A stretch of 64,000 bases of DNA, taken from NCBI GenBank assembly GCA_040954595.2, contig CM082578.2:1798001-1862000 (forward strand), given 5' to 3'. The stretch is from Balanoglossus misakiensis (Eukaryota > Hemichordata). Under the pieces are notes generated by a model that was given only the letters and a program-made list of their open reading frames with translations, was not told the DNA's origin and made no database searches. Shown here in pieces: positions 22,710-33,221 of this stretch. The stretch's first letter is position 1; each line of letters starts with the position of its first letter. Both the position numbers and the translations under genes were made by a program.

Positions 22710-22866
22710 GCATTAAAGTTATGTAGCACTCTTTGATCAACAGTTGAAACTACAGCATGAGCTTTCAGGAACATGTAGTCCCCTTCTTCAGATGCACTCG
22801 TGGAAGATTCCAAGCTCGTGCTGTAATTTCAACTGTTGATCAAAGAGTGCTACATAACTTTAATGC
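22710..22866. mobile_element. Small palindromic element with perfect 40-bp arms
   Basis: GCATTAAAGTTATGTAGCAC begins the left arm (22710-22749). The right arm (22827-22866) is its exact reverse complement over 40 bp, around a 77-bp centre. The perfect arms suggest a young MITE or a hairpin-forming sequence. Confidence 0.7.
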
Positions 22867-23010
22867 ATATTGTACCGAAGATCACCACGGCAAAACTCTG
22901 AATTGTCATTCTATAGATTCTATCATTTCTATAGAATTCAATAGAAACAGGCTTCAATACTTCAAAGAAAATATGTGCGCTATATAAGAACTCACTATTA
23001 TTATTTCTAG

Positions 23011-23193
23011 GTGTTGACTGTGGTTTGTTGACTGCGATTGAAGATGGCTCATGGGAATATAGTGATGGCACTTGGTATGATAGTGTTGCTACACTCCAGT
23101 GTAACATGGCATATGAAGCACTTGGTAACACCAGGAGATATTGCACTGAAGATGGAACATGGAATGGCACCAGACCAAGATGTGTTGCTCAGG
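23011..23193 (+). CDS. Exon: Sushi/CCP domain 7
   Basis: This is a 183-nt exon in phase 1-1 with DCGLLTAIEDGSWEYSD, TLQCNMAYEALGN, RYCTEDGTWNGTRPRCV, a canonical Sushi ending. Confidence 0.91.
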
Positions 23194-23299
23194 GTAACGT
23201 AGAAAAGAATATTTCTTTCAGAGAAGCAATCACTTCTGTTTGATAATAGTTATACTCTGATGAAATTCATGACATTCACACACAATGTGTTGTTTGAAT

Positions 23300-23460
23300 A
23301 CAGTGTAAAATGGGGAATTTTTGGGCCAGAAATTTTCGCAATATCAAAAAAGGCGACTGTTACACTGCGACTACTACTTTTTCACTTTCTTGTATTTCAC
23401 TGCATCGTTATTTCCGAAAAACATTTTAAGCAACTTCGAAAAGTACATACAAATATATAG
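23300..23460. mobile_element. MITE family 1, partial copy
   Basis: It starts ACAGTGTAAAATGGGGAA and keeps the TATTTCACTGCATCGTTAT core, but the right terminus is not recognisable. Confidence 0.45.
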
Positions 23461-23609
23461 ATGTCCATAGAAATTATTTAAACTTATATAGAAATTCAAA
23501 AGGCTAATGAATTCTGTAGAATGATGTATATAGAATGTTTTTGTAAGGAATGACTTCTGTCTGAGTTGATGATTTAATATTGATAAGATACTTTGCTTCT
23601 TGACCTCAG

Positions 23610-23789
23610 GAGAATGTCAAGATCCTGGTACACCAGTCAACGGTCAGAGACATGGCAATGATTTCGACATTGGTTCTATAGTGTCATTCAGTTGTGACTA
23701 TGGATTCACACCAAGCCATCAAAACCCTTTGATGTGTGAAGGAGATGTTGTGACTGTGTTGCCAACAACACCTTCTACTACAACTACTG
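23610..23789 (+). CDS. Exon: truncated Sushi 8 running into a Thr-rich stalk
   Basis: This is a 180-nt exon in phase 1-1. It begins ECQDPGTPVNGQRHG, has SFSCDYGFTPSHQNPLMCEG, then switches to VLPTTPSTTTTG instead of the expected W-P-C. Three of the four Sushi Cys are present, so the last disulfide cannot form within the exon. It marks the start of the mucin-like stalk. Confidence 0.85.
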
Positions 23790-23998
23790 GTGTGTATATA
23801 CTGTTGTTATAAACATCGTGGTGTGCTGAAACAGTACCGTGATAACTTCTATGTTCATGTAGTGTGATATATGGAGAAATGGTTCAGAATGCCCGCTTCC
23901 AAAACAACAGAGAGGCTTTAAAAGCAATTTGAATGTTGAAGTGAAACTTGATAAACAGAATTCAATCAGCATAACCTCTATTGCCTCCATTGTCATAG

Positions 23999-24298
23999 AA
24001 ACAGAAACGGTCACAGACATGTCAACTGCAGAGCTTGGGACGACAGAAATGGATGGAACTGATAGAGCGGCAACAGAAGAGGAAGAAGTGACCACATTGT
24101 GGATGAAAATCTCCACAGCAGCTGCAGACACAGATGTTATGAGAACCACCAAGAGAGCACAGACAGATGGCATGGTAACCACAACGGCAAAAGTACACAC
24201 AGATGATGTGGCAACCACGGCGACAAAAGTACACACAGATGATTTGGTAACCACGACGGCAAGAGTACACACTGATGCTCAAACAAGAGATGCAACAG
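23999..24298 (+). CDS. Exon: Thr-rich mucin-like stalk with short repeats
   Basis: The acceptor at CCATTGTCATAG is chosen because it gives the phase 1 needed after the previous exon; the donor is CAACAG|GTACG. The product is Thr/Ala/Asp-rich and holds three copies of an 11- to 12-residue repeat of the type VATTATKVHTDD. No Cys is present. It is likely O-glycosylated. The open frame extends further upstream, so a longer exon with another acceptor is possible but would break phase. Confidence 0.68.
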
Positions 24299-24899
24299 GT
24301 ACGTCAAGTACAAACATCCACTGAATATCTGAAAACAATATGACAAGTTTACTTTACAGATGTCCTCTCAGTGGAAGTGAAAGTATCTCATTTCTTTTAA
24401 TTGTGGATTTTTGGTTTCTCATTTGTTAGCATAATGAAAAGCTGTATAATACAGGGGTCACCATGATTGAATTTAGTCATGGCCTTGTGTAGTTGAAAAA
24501 CAAACAAACAGCTGAGTCAGCATTTCTTCACCCAAAAACATTTAACGATATTTATCTCTGAATAGACTGTGGTGACCATACAATTTTATTTGACCAATGA
24601 ATTTATTTTCATTTAACTGAGCTAAATTGTCATGAAAATGACAATAGTAGTGAGTTTATATCAATCTAATCCCATGCGAAGAGACAAATGTGCACGAATT
24701 TGCGCAGTTTACAAGTTTACGTTCTGTGTGTACATCAGTAATAGGTTGTGTAGCAAAATGTAGCAATAACATCCAAATTCCATTCCAGTCAAGTTATTTA
24801 TCATATAGTTATATTAAATAATTGATATTAAATAATCATTAGTGAGATCTATGGAATCTCACATATTTTAATGCAGAATGACTTGATTTCCATATGCAG

Positions 24900-25058
24900 G
24901 TTATGAGGCGCCATCAACGCAGGCAATCACTGTGACTGAAAGAAAACCAACGACAGATTCAGATAAAGAATTTACAACATCTGAAACTACTAGTGCACCA
25001 CTTTCAACTAAAATATCAACAACAAAACCAGTGACACCTTCTCATGATGTATCAACAG
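24900..25058 (+). CDS. Exon: Thr/Ser-rich stalk
   Basis: This is a 159-nt exon in phase 1-1 beginning YEAPSTQAITVTERKPTTD, with further TTSETTSAPLSTKISTTKP. The acceptor is CATATGCAG and the donor CAG|GTAATT. Low complexity and no Cys make it a spacer. Confidence 0.72.
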
Positions 25059-25342
25059 GTAATTATACTGTGTATTCGTATAATTCATATTCATATCAGT
25101 ATTTGTCCTTTTTTGCCACAATTTAAGAAAGGAATATATTTTGTGGCAGAGAAATGGTAAATACTTAATACCGTATACCAGTATATCTAATTTTTTACAT
25201 TGGCAATATGGAGCAAGAAACATAGCATGCGCTAGTCAAGTCTTGCCCCATTGTCACATATATAGTAATATACATTGCAATTACTGAACAATATTATGGC
25301 TTCTGCTGAATGTGTGTGTGTACCGATAAACTGTGCATATTG

Positions 25343-25497
25343 ACTGGCAGTGAGGGCAACAGCATACATTTGTTTCCCTAAGGGACTGTGAGTCAACCCA
25401 GAACAGTCTGTTTCTAGAGGCTGAAGGCCGATGGAAACAGATTGTTTTGGGGGTAATTTGCATTCCCGAGGGGACACAAACGTATGCTGTTATCCGA
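25343..25497. repeat. Palindromic intronic element
   Basis: GGCAACAGCATACATTTGT at the left is inverted relative to ACAAACGTATGCTGTTATCC at the right, with further pairing inward. It is a small MITE-like hairpin. Confidence 0.5.
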
Positions 25498-25752
25498 ACA
25501 TGGCTAGTCGATATGTGTTTCATTATCAGAAAGCAGCACAAATCAGGAAATTTCTCTGCTGTACATCATCAATTGGTCTTCATTGTAGATGATATATCAC
25601 CACTGTACAAGGTCCCATACCTGTAAATAAATGATAAAAGCTTACACACAAACACATTTCACCAGATTAGAAAATGTACCACACAAACCCATTTTAGGAT
25701 ATTAACTCTTCTTGCAGCAAAGAATATCTTGCTTGTGTTGTTGATTTTACAG

Positions 25753-25895
25753 TCAGTAGAGATTGTGGAACCTTTGAGACTTTTGTAAACACATCTTGTG
25801 AGAAGTACATTGAGACACCAACTGATGGTACCTGTTCATTTGGAACATTCTACACAAGTATGGTTGCTGGTATGGCCAATTTTCAAGATTCACAT
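25753..25895 (+). CDS. Exon: expansin-like double-psi barrel, first part
   Basis: This is a 143-nt exon in phase 1-0 encoding DCGTFETFVNTSCEKYIETP, TCSFGTFYTSMVAGMANFQD and SH. It joins in frame to VCGQCLNV in the next exon. The arrangement of a G-T-F strand, a second strand and then CGQC matches the first half of an expansin/RlpA-like double-psi beta barrel. On its own the exon would be hard to identify; the assignment rests on its neighbours. Confidence 0.7.
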
Positions 25896-26162
25896 GTAAG
25901 TATAAAGTTAGTTCTTGAAAGTCTATGTACCGCTAAATGTTTTGCTCCAGTGTCAATACTGACCAGATTGTCTCCAATTTCTCATTGTGATTTGTAACAT
26001 TGTTATGAATTATTTTATTTTGTCTTGTTTTGTGTGTTGCACTGTATTTTTTTAAATTTCTCACCCAAGATTGATATAATCACTAAATGTACTTGAAAAA
26101 AACTGCATACTGTAGTATTTCCAGTGTTGTCTAAAGGAGTTTTTTGGTTTGTGTAATTGCAG

Positions 26163-26381
26163 GTTTGCGGGCAATGCCTGAATGTGATTGGTTCAAATGA
26201 TGCATCTGTAGTTGTCCGGGTAACAGACATGTGCATGTACCTGTACTGCATGAGTGATGAAGATGGTCTGGTTCTAAGTCAGGATGCTTACAACATCTTG
26301 TCAGATGGTGAAAGTCCTTCATCTCTTCTTGTATCCTACTCAGTTGTTGCCTGTACTGAGGATGTCTCTATCAAGTTCAAG
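26163..26381 (+). CDS. Exon: expansin-like double-psi barrel, second part
   Basis: This is a 219-nt exon in phase 0-0. Motifs in order are VCGQCLNVIGSNDASVVVRV, TDMC, GLVLSQDAYNIL and SSLLVSYSVVACTEDVSIKF. CGQC-L-V, VVVRVTD-C and a strand followed by LS-x-x-A-F/Y are hallmarks of expansins and related barrels. By eye, the acidic residue expected just before the LS motif is Val here, so the wall-loosening site appears lost. Confidence 0.75.
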
Positions 26382-26634
26382 GTTTGTGAAACAACACAAT
26401 TATTAACTAATTTATATACCCTTGTCTTTAATTGTCACATCTTGGCAAACTTGTTTGAAACCTCCCTAGCCATTTTTTTAAGTATTTGTAAGATTGAAGT
26501 TTAAATTGTCAAGAGTATTCATCTGTTTCTTTACTGGAAGTTTAGATCTCCTGGAAATCAAACCAGTCTCAACTGATTTGGACAAGGGAAGATCCAGTGG
26601 GGACTAGGTCAATGACAATGATTTGTTGCAAATA

Positions 26635-26842
26635 CTGTAAAACGGGAAATTTTCACGCCAGGAAATTTTCGCAATATCAAAAGAGGCAACTGTTACGTGA
26701 GGATTAATTTTGGCGTTCTTGTATTTCACTAACTGCATCGTTAAATCTGAAAAACATTTCACACGACATTTATTTTCACGTCTCTTTTAGATCTTGCGTA
26801 TTTTGCGAAAATTTATGCTCGCGAAAATAACCCATTTTACAG
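26635..26842. mobile_element. MITE family 1
   Basis: It is TA-flanked, begins CTGTAAAACGGGAAATTTTC and ends CCCATTTTACAG. It sits in the intron between the two expansin-like domains. Confidence 0.7.
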
Positions 26843-26942
26843 TAAGTCTTGCTCTAAATTTCAAAGTATTAGGACCAACCAGGGACTGTGTTGTTCATCT
26901 TTTTAGTGTACTGCATATTGATTGATTGATTTGTTTATTTAG

Positions 26943-27279
26943 TTTGCAGAGAGCATTTCTGCATCATTCAGCTTATTAATATTGGATCATCGTTACCCTG
27001 TCACCACTGTGGAAGTCCACACAACTGGTCCCTGGATTACTCTAGACAGACTCAGTGATAACTTATTTGAACCACCCATTGGTTCTGGTGATATACAAGC
27101 CCCTCTAAATGTCAAGGTCTATTCGGTGTCTGGTAAAATTAACTACAGGGTTACAGACTTTGAGTTTGATGAGATTATTGACACCTCCAAGCAATTTCGA
27201 CATTGTGAGGATGATGAGCTTGAAGTTACTACACTTCCAGACTTTGGAATAGTTACAACAATTGAGAGTACGCTTGAAG
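26943..27279 (+). CDS. Exon: expansin C-terminal (CBM63-like) domain
   Basis: This is a 337-nt exon in phase 0-1. It encodes ISASFSLLILDHRYPVTTVE, GPWITLDRLSDNLFE, APLNVKVYSVSG and a Thr-containing tail with one Cys. The H-x-YPV-x-x-x-E, G-x-W-x-x-L-x-R, N-x-F and PL-x-V-x-V series matches the expansin C-terminal beta sandwich. Aromatic residues that bind cellulose in bacterial expansins are not at the expected positions, so another ligand is likely. Confidence 0.76.
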
Positions 27280-27419
27280 GTAAGATGGTTTCATTTTATA
27301 CAATATGTAATTAGTTTACTGTATAACATAGGTCAATGTTGCTGATGATTTCAATGGAGTGTAGCTGAATTTGTTACATTAGTTGTGATATCTGATATTG
27401 TGTTTTGCACACCAATATC

Positions 27420-27603
27420 TGGTACACTCTTATGCAAAATTTTCGCAAGAGGAAATGTTCATGATATCAAATGTGGCAACTGTTACGTGGCGATTAATTT
27501 TCACGTTCTGGTATTTCACTGCATCGTTATCTCTGAAAACCATAAGCGACTTTTTTTTTCACCAGTAAATTTATCGTTCGTGAAAATTTCCTATTTTACT
27601 GTA
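27420..27603. mobile_element. MITE family 1, diverged copy
   Basis: The internal GCAAAATTTTCGCAAG, TATTTCACTGCATCGTTAT and right-end AATTTCCTATTTTACTGTA blocks are recognisable. The left terminus is altered. Confidence 0.5.
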
Positions 27604-27826
27604 TTTTGAATAAGAAATCTCAACACCCTCATAAACAATTGCATTAAAGAAAGCAATAGAATAATAACACAATATCATTTGAATCACACACCGGGATGAG
27701 AATACCTTGAAATTGTCTCCTGCCAGGAACATTGATTCAATACTGTTCATGTTAGTGGAGAACAATATAACATTAGATTTCCTTGTTCTAGATTATTCAA
27801 ATTGTAATGTTCATTTTTATCAACAG

Positions 27827-28438
27827 ATGAAACAACGCTGGAATATTTAACTAGTCCCTACACCGAAGGCACAGAAAAAAGCATCTCAACTGATGGATAT
27901 GCCATAACTTTGCCCAGAATGACAACTGTGTTGGACACAGACAATATACCGGCTGTGACAACTGGAAAATGCAAGTCAACCACAACAGTTACTATGGTTA
28001 CAGTAACCATGCCTGTTGTCGTGACAACAGTAGAGGCAAGTTCTGAAAAGCCTGATCAGCAGTCAAGCACAGAAGGTGAGGGTACATACAAGACAACATC
28101 TGCTCCGATCTCAAAAACAGAAATGATGTCAACAGCAGAATCTGTGGATATTACTCCTGCAGACCAGACTTCAGAGTATGACGATGCAAGTGATGTGATG
28201 CCAACAGAGTCATGGACCACACCAGAGAAATTGTTGACAACAAACAAAATGGACGCCACCACACCAGAGACACTTTTGACAACAAATAAAATGGACGGCA
28301 CCACAGAATATTGGCAAACGGTAGAAGGCACCACAGAATGGCATACACAAATGATAACTGATGAAACTGCCACTTCCCAAAGAAGAACAACAAGAAAACA
28401 TACAACTGAGGCACCGACAGATCTGTTAACATCAAAAG
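27827..28438 (+). CDS. Exon: long Thr-rich mucin-like stalk
   Basis: This is a 612-nt exon in phase 1-1 encoding about 203 Thr/Ser/Glu-rich residues with a single Cys. It contains two tandem units of the type TPEKLLTTNKMDATTPE and a third partial unit. It is likely heavily O-glycosylated and extended. A GGTGAG at about 28076 could be an internal donor. Confidence 0.72.
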
Positions 28439-28949
28439 GTGAATGTATACGAATTTCTACACTTTTCAGCATTATGAGCTCCAAAGTAAGGATGGATCTT
28501 GTTTACTTAGTTGACACGACTCTAGCTCCTGGATGACACCATTATTTTTAGGGGGTGAGGGGTGGAAGAAAGGAGAAAACATATTCACTCCTCACTTTTT
28601 TTTCAAAGAAATGTAGGTTTACTTCCTATTATGATAAAGTAAACTATGAATAATAAAACATTGAAAATTTGGCTTTATTGATAGAAACTTCATGTACGGG
28701 TACAGTGAAAATTTCAATTGAAAAAAAAAAATTCATAATACCTGCAATGTAAACAGTTAAACAGTTATACATTGTTAGTTACCATCATCATCGTTGTTTG
28801 AATCAGACTCTATGTCACAAATGAGGCAATAACAATGCTCAGTGCAATTGATCTGTATACAGTTGGTCAAATAACTCTTCCACTCTTATCATATAGACAC
28901 CCATGTCCAGTGTGTAATATAAAGTATTCATTCAATTTCATTTATACAG

Positions 28950-29051
28950 TATATCATGATGTCAGTACTAAACCAACTACGAAACCAGCAACAACTCTGA
29001 AAGCCACAACAGGTGGTCTTACGACCCTACCAACTCCAACTCAACTACCAG
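28950..29051 (+). CDS. Exon: short Thr/Pro stalk
   Basis: This is a 102-nt exon in phase 1-1 encoding YHDVSTKPTTKPATTLKAT and more Thr/Pro. The acceptor is TTTATACAG and the donor CAG|GTAAGA. Confidence 0.68.
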
Positions 29052-29476
29052 GTAAGAGATATTACCCTTAGTTTGGTTGATAACGTGTTGTATTTGAGTG
29101 ATGTCTCAAAGTGTTAAAACAAAACATCCAGAAAACTTGTTTTTGGAAGTTAATTTAAATTGCTTGTCACATGATAGTTGTGTAAACAATGGTCACACCA
29201 AAATGTTCTCCTATATTTACTTTCAGAAAATATATACTTTTAGGGGATTCTCGATAATTAACAGAACTTGATAATTAACAGAGAAATGTTTATTTCAAAA
29301 AGTTATTTTTTTTTTCTTGTATCTTTCATACACACCATGAAGTAATAATACAGTTAAATTTAAAATCAGAATAAACCACAAAGAGTTGAACCCATTTATG
29401 CTTTGAACAAATTGACCTGAAGAGAATAGGAGTTGTATGGGTCTGTATTTACAATTATTCGATAATTACTTTGCAG

Positions 29477-29757
29477 ACCGTGACGTTCCTGACTACTGTG
29501 CACAGCTTAGTGTGTCATATAATGGTAGTGGGCAGATTACAGACCAGCAATCCTGTGGCAACTACTATGGTACAGAAATAACAACACAACTTGTTAATGG
29601 TTTAACTCAACTCCTGTCTCAAGATCCATCAGGAGCATGTGTTCCTCTTGCTGGTCTGGTTACAATCAATATTGCATTATCCACCACCAGTCTCACCTCG
29701 CTATCGGATAATTCGGTGGGTACTCTAACTGTCTCTTTCAGTCTTGCAGAAAATCTT
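29477..29757 (+). CDS. Exon: Cys-rich repeat domain, unit 1, first part
   Basis: This is a 281-nt exon in phase 1-0. It starts DRDVPDYCAQLSVSYNGSG and ends TLTVSFSLAENL. The same pattern (Cys pair, helix, Cys, then V-x-F-S strand) recurs at 32838 and 39134. The donor GTAGAC is weak and was chosen because it gives phase 0 for the next exon and matches the exon end in the other units. I do not know a family name for this domain. Confidence 0.62.
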
Positions 29758-30220
29758 GTAGACTCTTTCTGGAGTCTAGAATATTACACTCAACAAATTG
29801 TTCACTTCATAGCATTTTATCTCACATGCTCTTCAGATTGCATATCCAAAGAAAAAATGCATATTGGGAGAATATTTTCATGCAAATGTGACAACCATGC
29901 GATGTTTAATTTTGTCGATACAATCGATCGTAAACTGCTCAGCTGAAACAGTGAGCAGTCATCTTTCTTTTTTGTTTACGTGCGTTGGAGTGGGGATGTC
30001 TTGAAACCATCCGCATAACAGTACATACCTGTACACGGTGAGTTGGGGCGCCTTGAAACTTAAGGCGTATTTAACACGCGTTCTGTACGTACCGTTCCGT
30101 ATGGCTTTTTAGTACACGCTAAATTCTATTGTTCTTGGTGCCAGATGCATAATAATAAAGCATATTAAACATAACATCTTTTAAAACAAATGCTTATGAC
30201 TGTATTTTCATTACCTGCAG

Positions 30221-30482
30221 CTTTTAATGGATGTGGGGCTGAACTTACTGATTGAACCCATAGACCCATTGAGCCCTGGATACGACAATGCAGAATTGTC
30301 GGGATGTGGTCTTCAACTAATCTTTTATCCGACCAACCATCCAAGTGTATTTCCAATTTTGGTTGCCATTGACAGTTCAGACAATTGTCCAGAACTATCA
30401 TCTTCTGCAAACCCAATTCAAGAAGATGATGCAACATTCTGTTGTCCTGAAGGATATGAGCTCTTCCAGAATGTCAGATGCA
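30221..30482 (+). CDS. Exon: Cys-rich unit 1, second part, plus start of a Sushi
   Basis: This is a 262-nt exon in phase 0-1 encoding LLMDVGLNLLIEPIDPLSPG, a Cys-containing strand, then DNCPELSSSANPIQEDD and FCCPEGYELFQNVRC. The last part is the first half of a Sushi domain, finished by the next exon. Confidence 0.66.
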
Positions 30483-30951
30483 GTATGTATAAAATCATTA
30501 TTTTTATTCACACTAAAGTGGCGCTTATATCTCTTCTTTTCTTTTAAGGATGTACGCGCAGAACATAAACCGGAAAACTGCACGCACCCGTCTTTTTCCC
30601 TTAGGATTACATTGATAATTGCTAGAAAACAAACTTCTTCTATTGTCATTGTCACAAAATTTTCTACATAGCTCAGTCCAGTAAATATAAATTCATTGGT
30701 CACTTAAAATATAAGGGTCACCTTGCTCTATTTTGAGATAAATTGCATTAAAAAAAAATTTGCCCATAGACAAACCATTGGTGAAAAATGCTGAATCAGC
30801 AGTTTTCTGCTATTATCGACTAAATTCGTGACTCTGTAATGTGTATTTCATAAACAGGCACGGTCATCAGGTAAATGCATGCTATGAGCGGTGTGTTACA
30901 AGCATGAATTAAGTATTACTAACAGAAAAAAAATTCTTCTTATTTCAACAG

Positions 30952-31050
30952 CAGCCGCAGTGGAAGTTGTGAGGAAAAGAAGGGATGCATCTGAACAGTC
31001 ATCATTTCTCACTAATGCTAAATGGAATGGCACTGCACCTGTTTGTATTG
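30952..31050 (+). CDS. Exon: end of a Sushi with a basic cleavage site
   Basis: This is a 99-nt exon in phase 1-1 encoding AAVEVVRKRRDASEQSSF, then KWNGTAPVCI, the Trp and last Cys of the Sushi. VRKRRD fits the furin-type R-x-K/R-R pattern and lies in a loop insertion. CAGCAG at the acceptor offers a NAGNAG choice (30952 or 30955). Confidence 0.7.
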
Positions 31051-31729
31051 GTATGTTCATTAGGTCAAAATAAAAAAATATGTGCTGTTCCAATTACCCG
31101 ACCTACCCTAATTATAACCCGCTGACCCTAAACATTTTAGAGCTTCCTAAACCGGAAGTATAAAAAACAATGTCAAATATACAAAATTTATGAAAATTGC
31201 AAGAATCACGTAAGAATTATGACGTTATTCTTATACACTACGGCGGCCAGAGTAATAAAAAAAATGCAACATAAAAAAACATTCCCTACCTACCTACCCT
31301 ATTTTTGAAAACCATGTAATCAGAACAGCACAATTTAGCAATTTATCCGCCAGATTGAGTTCTTGAATGAAATCACCAATGTTGGAATTGGATTTTAATG
31401 TTTGTTTGTGTTTCATTTTAATTTGATTCTGATTGTGTTTCATTCTGATTTGATTTGATTTGATTTCATGCATTGTCTGCCTGCTTTCATTTGTGGAAAT
31501 CACAAAGCTTATAAATGGTCCATCATTGGAGTGGTTGTCAACATCACTGGGAAAAAGGACGATGTTCAACTGGTTTAGCAATTAGGGTTGTCATGGAGCC
31601 ACCTACAGAACAGTTCTTCTCCCAGCTGAATTCAAGATTACTATGTCGTTTTAATGGCTGGCAAGTATTGTGGTTACAAACTTGGCAGATTACAGTCTCA
31701 TATCTTATGAAATATTTTTTGGCTTGCAG

Positions 31730-31965
31730 ATACCATGCCACCAACTTTAGACTGTCCAGACACGTACGTAATTCTTGTTGATGAAGTGGAACACAATGTG
31801 TCATATCCAGCAGTCTCTGTTGTAGACAACCACGGAATCAGTGACGTCATATATGAACCACCAAATGGAACTGCAGTTGAAACCAGGAACTACATCACAG
31901 TGACTGTTACTCAACCGATTACAGTGGCAACCAGGCTCAGTGTCAATTTGATGTTTCTGTTCAGC
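31730..31965 (+). CDS. Exon: HYR domain 1, frameshifted
   Basis: The first 60 codons read TMPPTLDCPDTYVILVDEVE, then YPAVSVVDNHG and NYITVTVT, a clear HYR start. After 31911 the HYR continuation TDYSGNQAQCQFDVSVQ lies in another frame, as if one base were missing. Adding one base makes the length 237, which fits phase 1-1. No GT follows the expected end (CAGC|TAAAC). It is either a damaged exon or a local sequence error. Confidence 0.65.
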
Positions 31966-32208
31966 TAAACTAGCCCACTAGTCGCTTGGTGAATTTTGAA
32001 TCTCAATACTTTTGTGTGTTTGTGGTGATTTTTTGTCTTTATAATACTTTTTGTGTGCATGCTGCTTTGAGCGTTTTTCTGGTACTGAGTTGAGTTTCGA
32101 AAATAATGCAAAAAGTGGTGGCAGAGACTTTAAACATTTAGAAGTTAATATGGCATTGTTTTGAGACATTAGACATTTCACCTTTTAACATCTCATTTTG
32201 TTATTCAG

Positions 32209-32424
32209 CTGATACATGTCCAGAGTGGTCACTACCTACACCAGAAGGTGGACAGAAGACTTGCACCCGTGTCATTGGAGGACCACTGGGTTCAGGATTC
32301 TCATGTGCATTGTCCTGTCAAGCTGGTTATGATTTCATTCAAGAAATTGATTCACCTGGAGGAATGTACACCTGCATAATTGGTGGAACATGGCTACCCC
32401 ATAATTACGTACCTGATTGTGTTG
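32209..32424 (+). CDS. Exon: Sushi/CCP domain after HYR 1
   Basis: This is a 216-nt exon in phase 1-1 with DTCPEWSLPTPEGGQ, SCALSCQAGYDFIQE, YTCIIGGTWLPHNYVPDCV. Two additional Cys occur before the central one. Confidence 0.85.
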
Positions 32425-32837
32425 GTGTGTATGGGCTTCTACTGATCTATTTTTGCGTAATTGAAATTCAACTGATATCATATCAATATTCATTAGGCCC
32501 CCAAAATAATATGTGAATGCTGATGCAGATAATAAACTTGAAGAACCAAAATAACCAACTAATTCAGTGTTACTGTTGGTTCAAATTTTCTCTGTATATA
32601 AACTGATCATTTTATAATCAGTCAATACCTACATTTTTATAATCAGTCAATACCTACATTTTTATAATCCGTCAATACCTACATTACCGCATGGAAGATG
32701 GCACTAGTCCAGATTTGAGTGGATTAGCAAAAATGGGATTTTTTCACCAGCTTAGTAAAGCGAAGACTGGATTGACGATTGACAATTCAACTAGTTGGCC
32801 TGAAGTTAAATTCTCTTCCATATTGATCTTTCCACAG

Positions 32838-33091
32838 AGAAGGAAGTTCCAGATTATTGCCTGACTGTGGGAGGTGTATACAACTCTGTGATAACCATTC
32901 CAAGTGATACCAACCAATGTATCTCATATTACGAGTCGAGTCTGCTTGGAATTGTGCAGTCTGTTGAACCACTGTTGTCGGTCCTGTGTAACTCGATTGA
33001 AGACAGTGTTGAAGTTCAAAGTGACTATTCAACAATGGCCATAGTAGACTCCAATCAGGTATTATTATCTGTCCTGCTGGAAAATTTTACA
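32838..33091 (+). CDS. Exon: Cys-rich repeat domain, unit 2
   Basis: It starts EKEVPDYCLTVGGVYNS, parallel to DRDVPDYC of unit 1, and ends near QVLLSVLLENF, which aligns with VSFSLAENL. Two donors are possible: GTATTA after 33058 or GTTTTA after 33091. I prefer the second because the homology continues; both are phase 0. The phase 0-1 partner exon expected before 34107 was not found. Confidence 0.6.
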
Positions 33092-33221
33092 GTTTTACGC
33101 TGAAGAAGAAGGTTGATGTAATCCTTTATTTGATTTCTGTCGTTACATTATTGTACAATGTGTTACCCTAAGGTTGGGTTCTCCAAGGTGTGTCATTTTT
33201 AAGAAGCATTATCTTGTTATT

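Noticed and set aside
22850-23170. 106-codon minus-strand ORF
   Set aside because: It is antisense to Sushi 7 and the palindromic element, with no domain.
23784-24282. Val/Ser/Cys-rich minus-strand ORFs opposite the Thr-rich exons (also 28056-28484)
   Set aside because: Antisense of Thr codons naturally gives Val, Cys and Ser runs; the plus strand has phased splice sites.
23863-24298. Longer first Thr-rich exon using the acceptor at TTCATGTAG
   Set aside because: The frame is open, but this acceptor would impose phase 0 after an exon ending in phase 1, giving an immediate stop.
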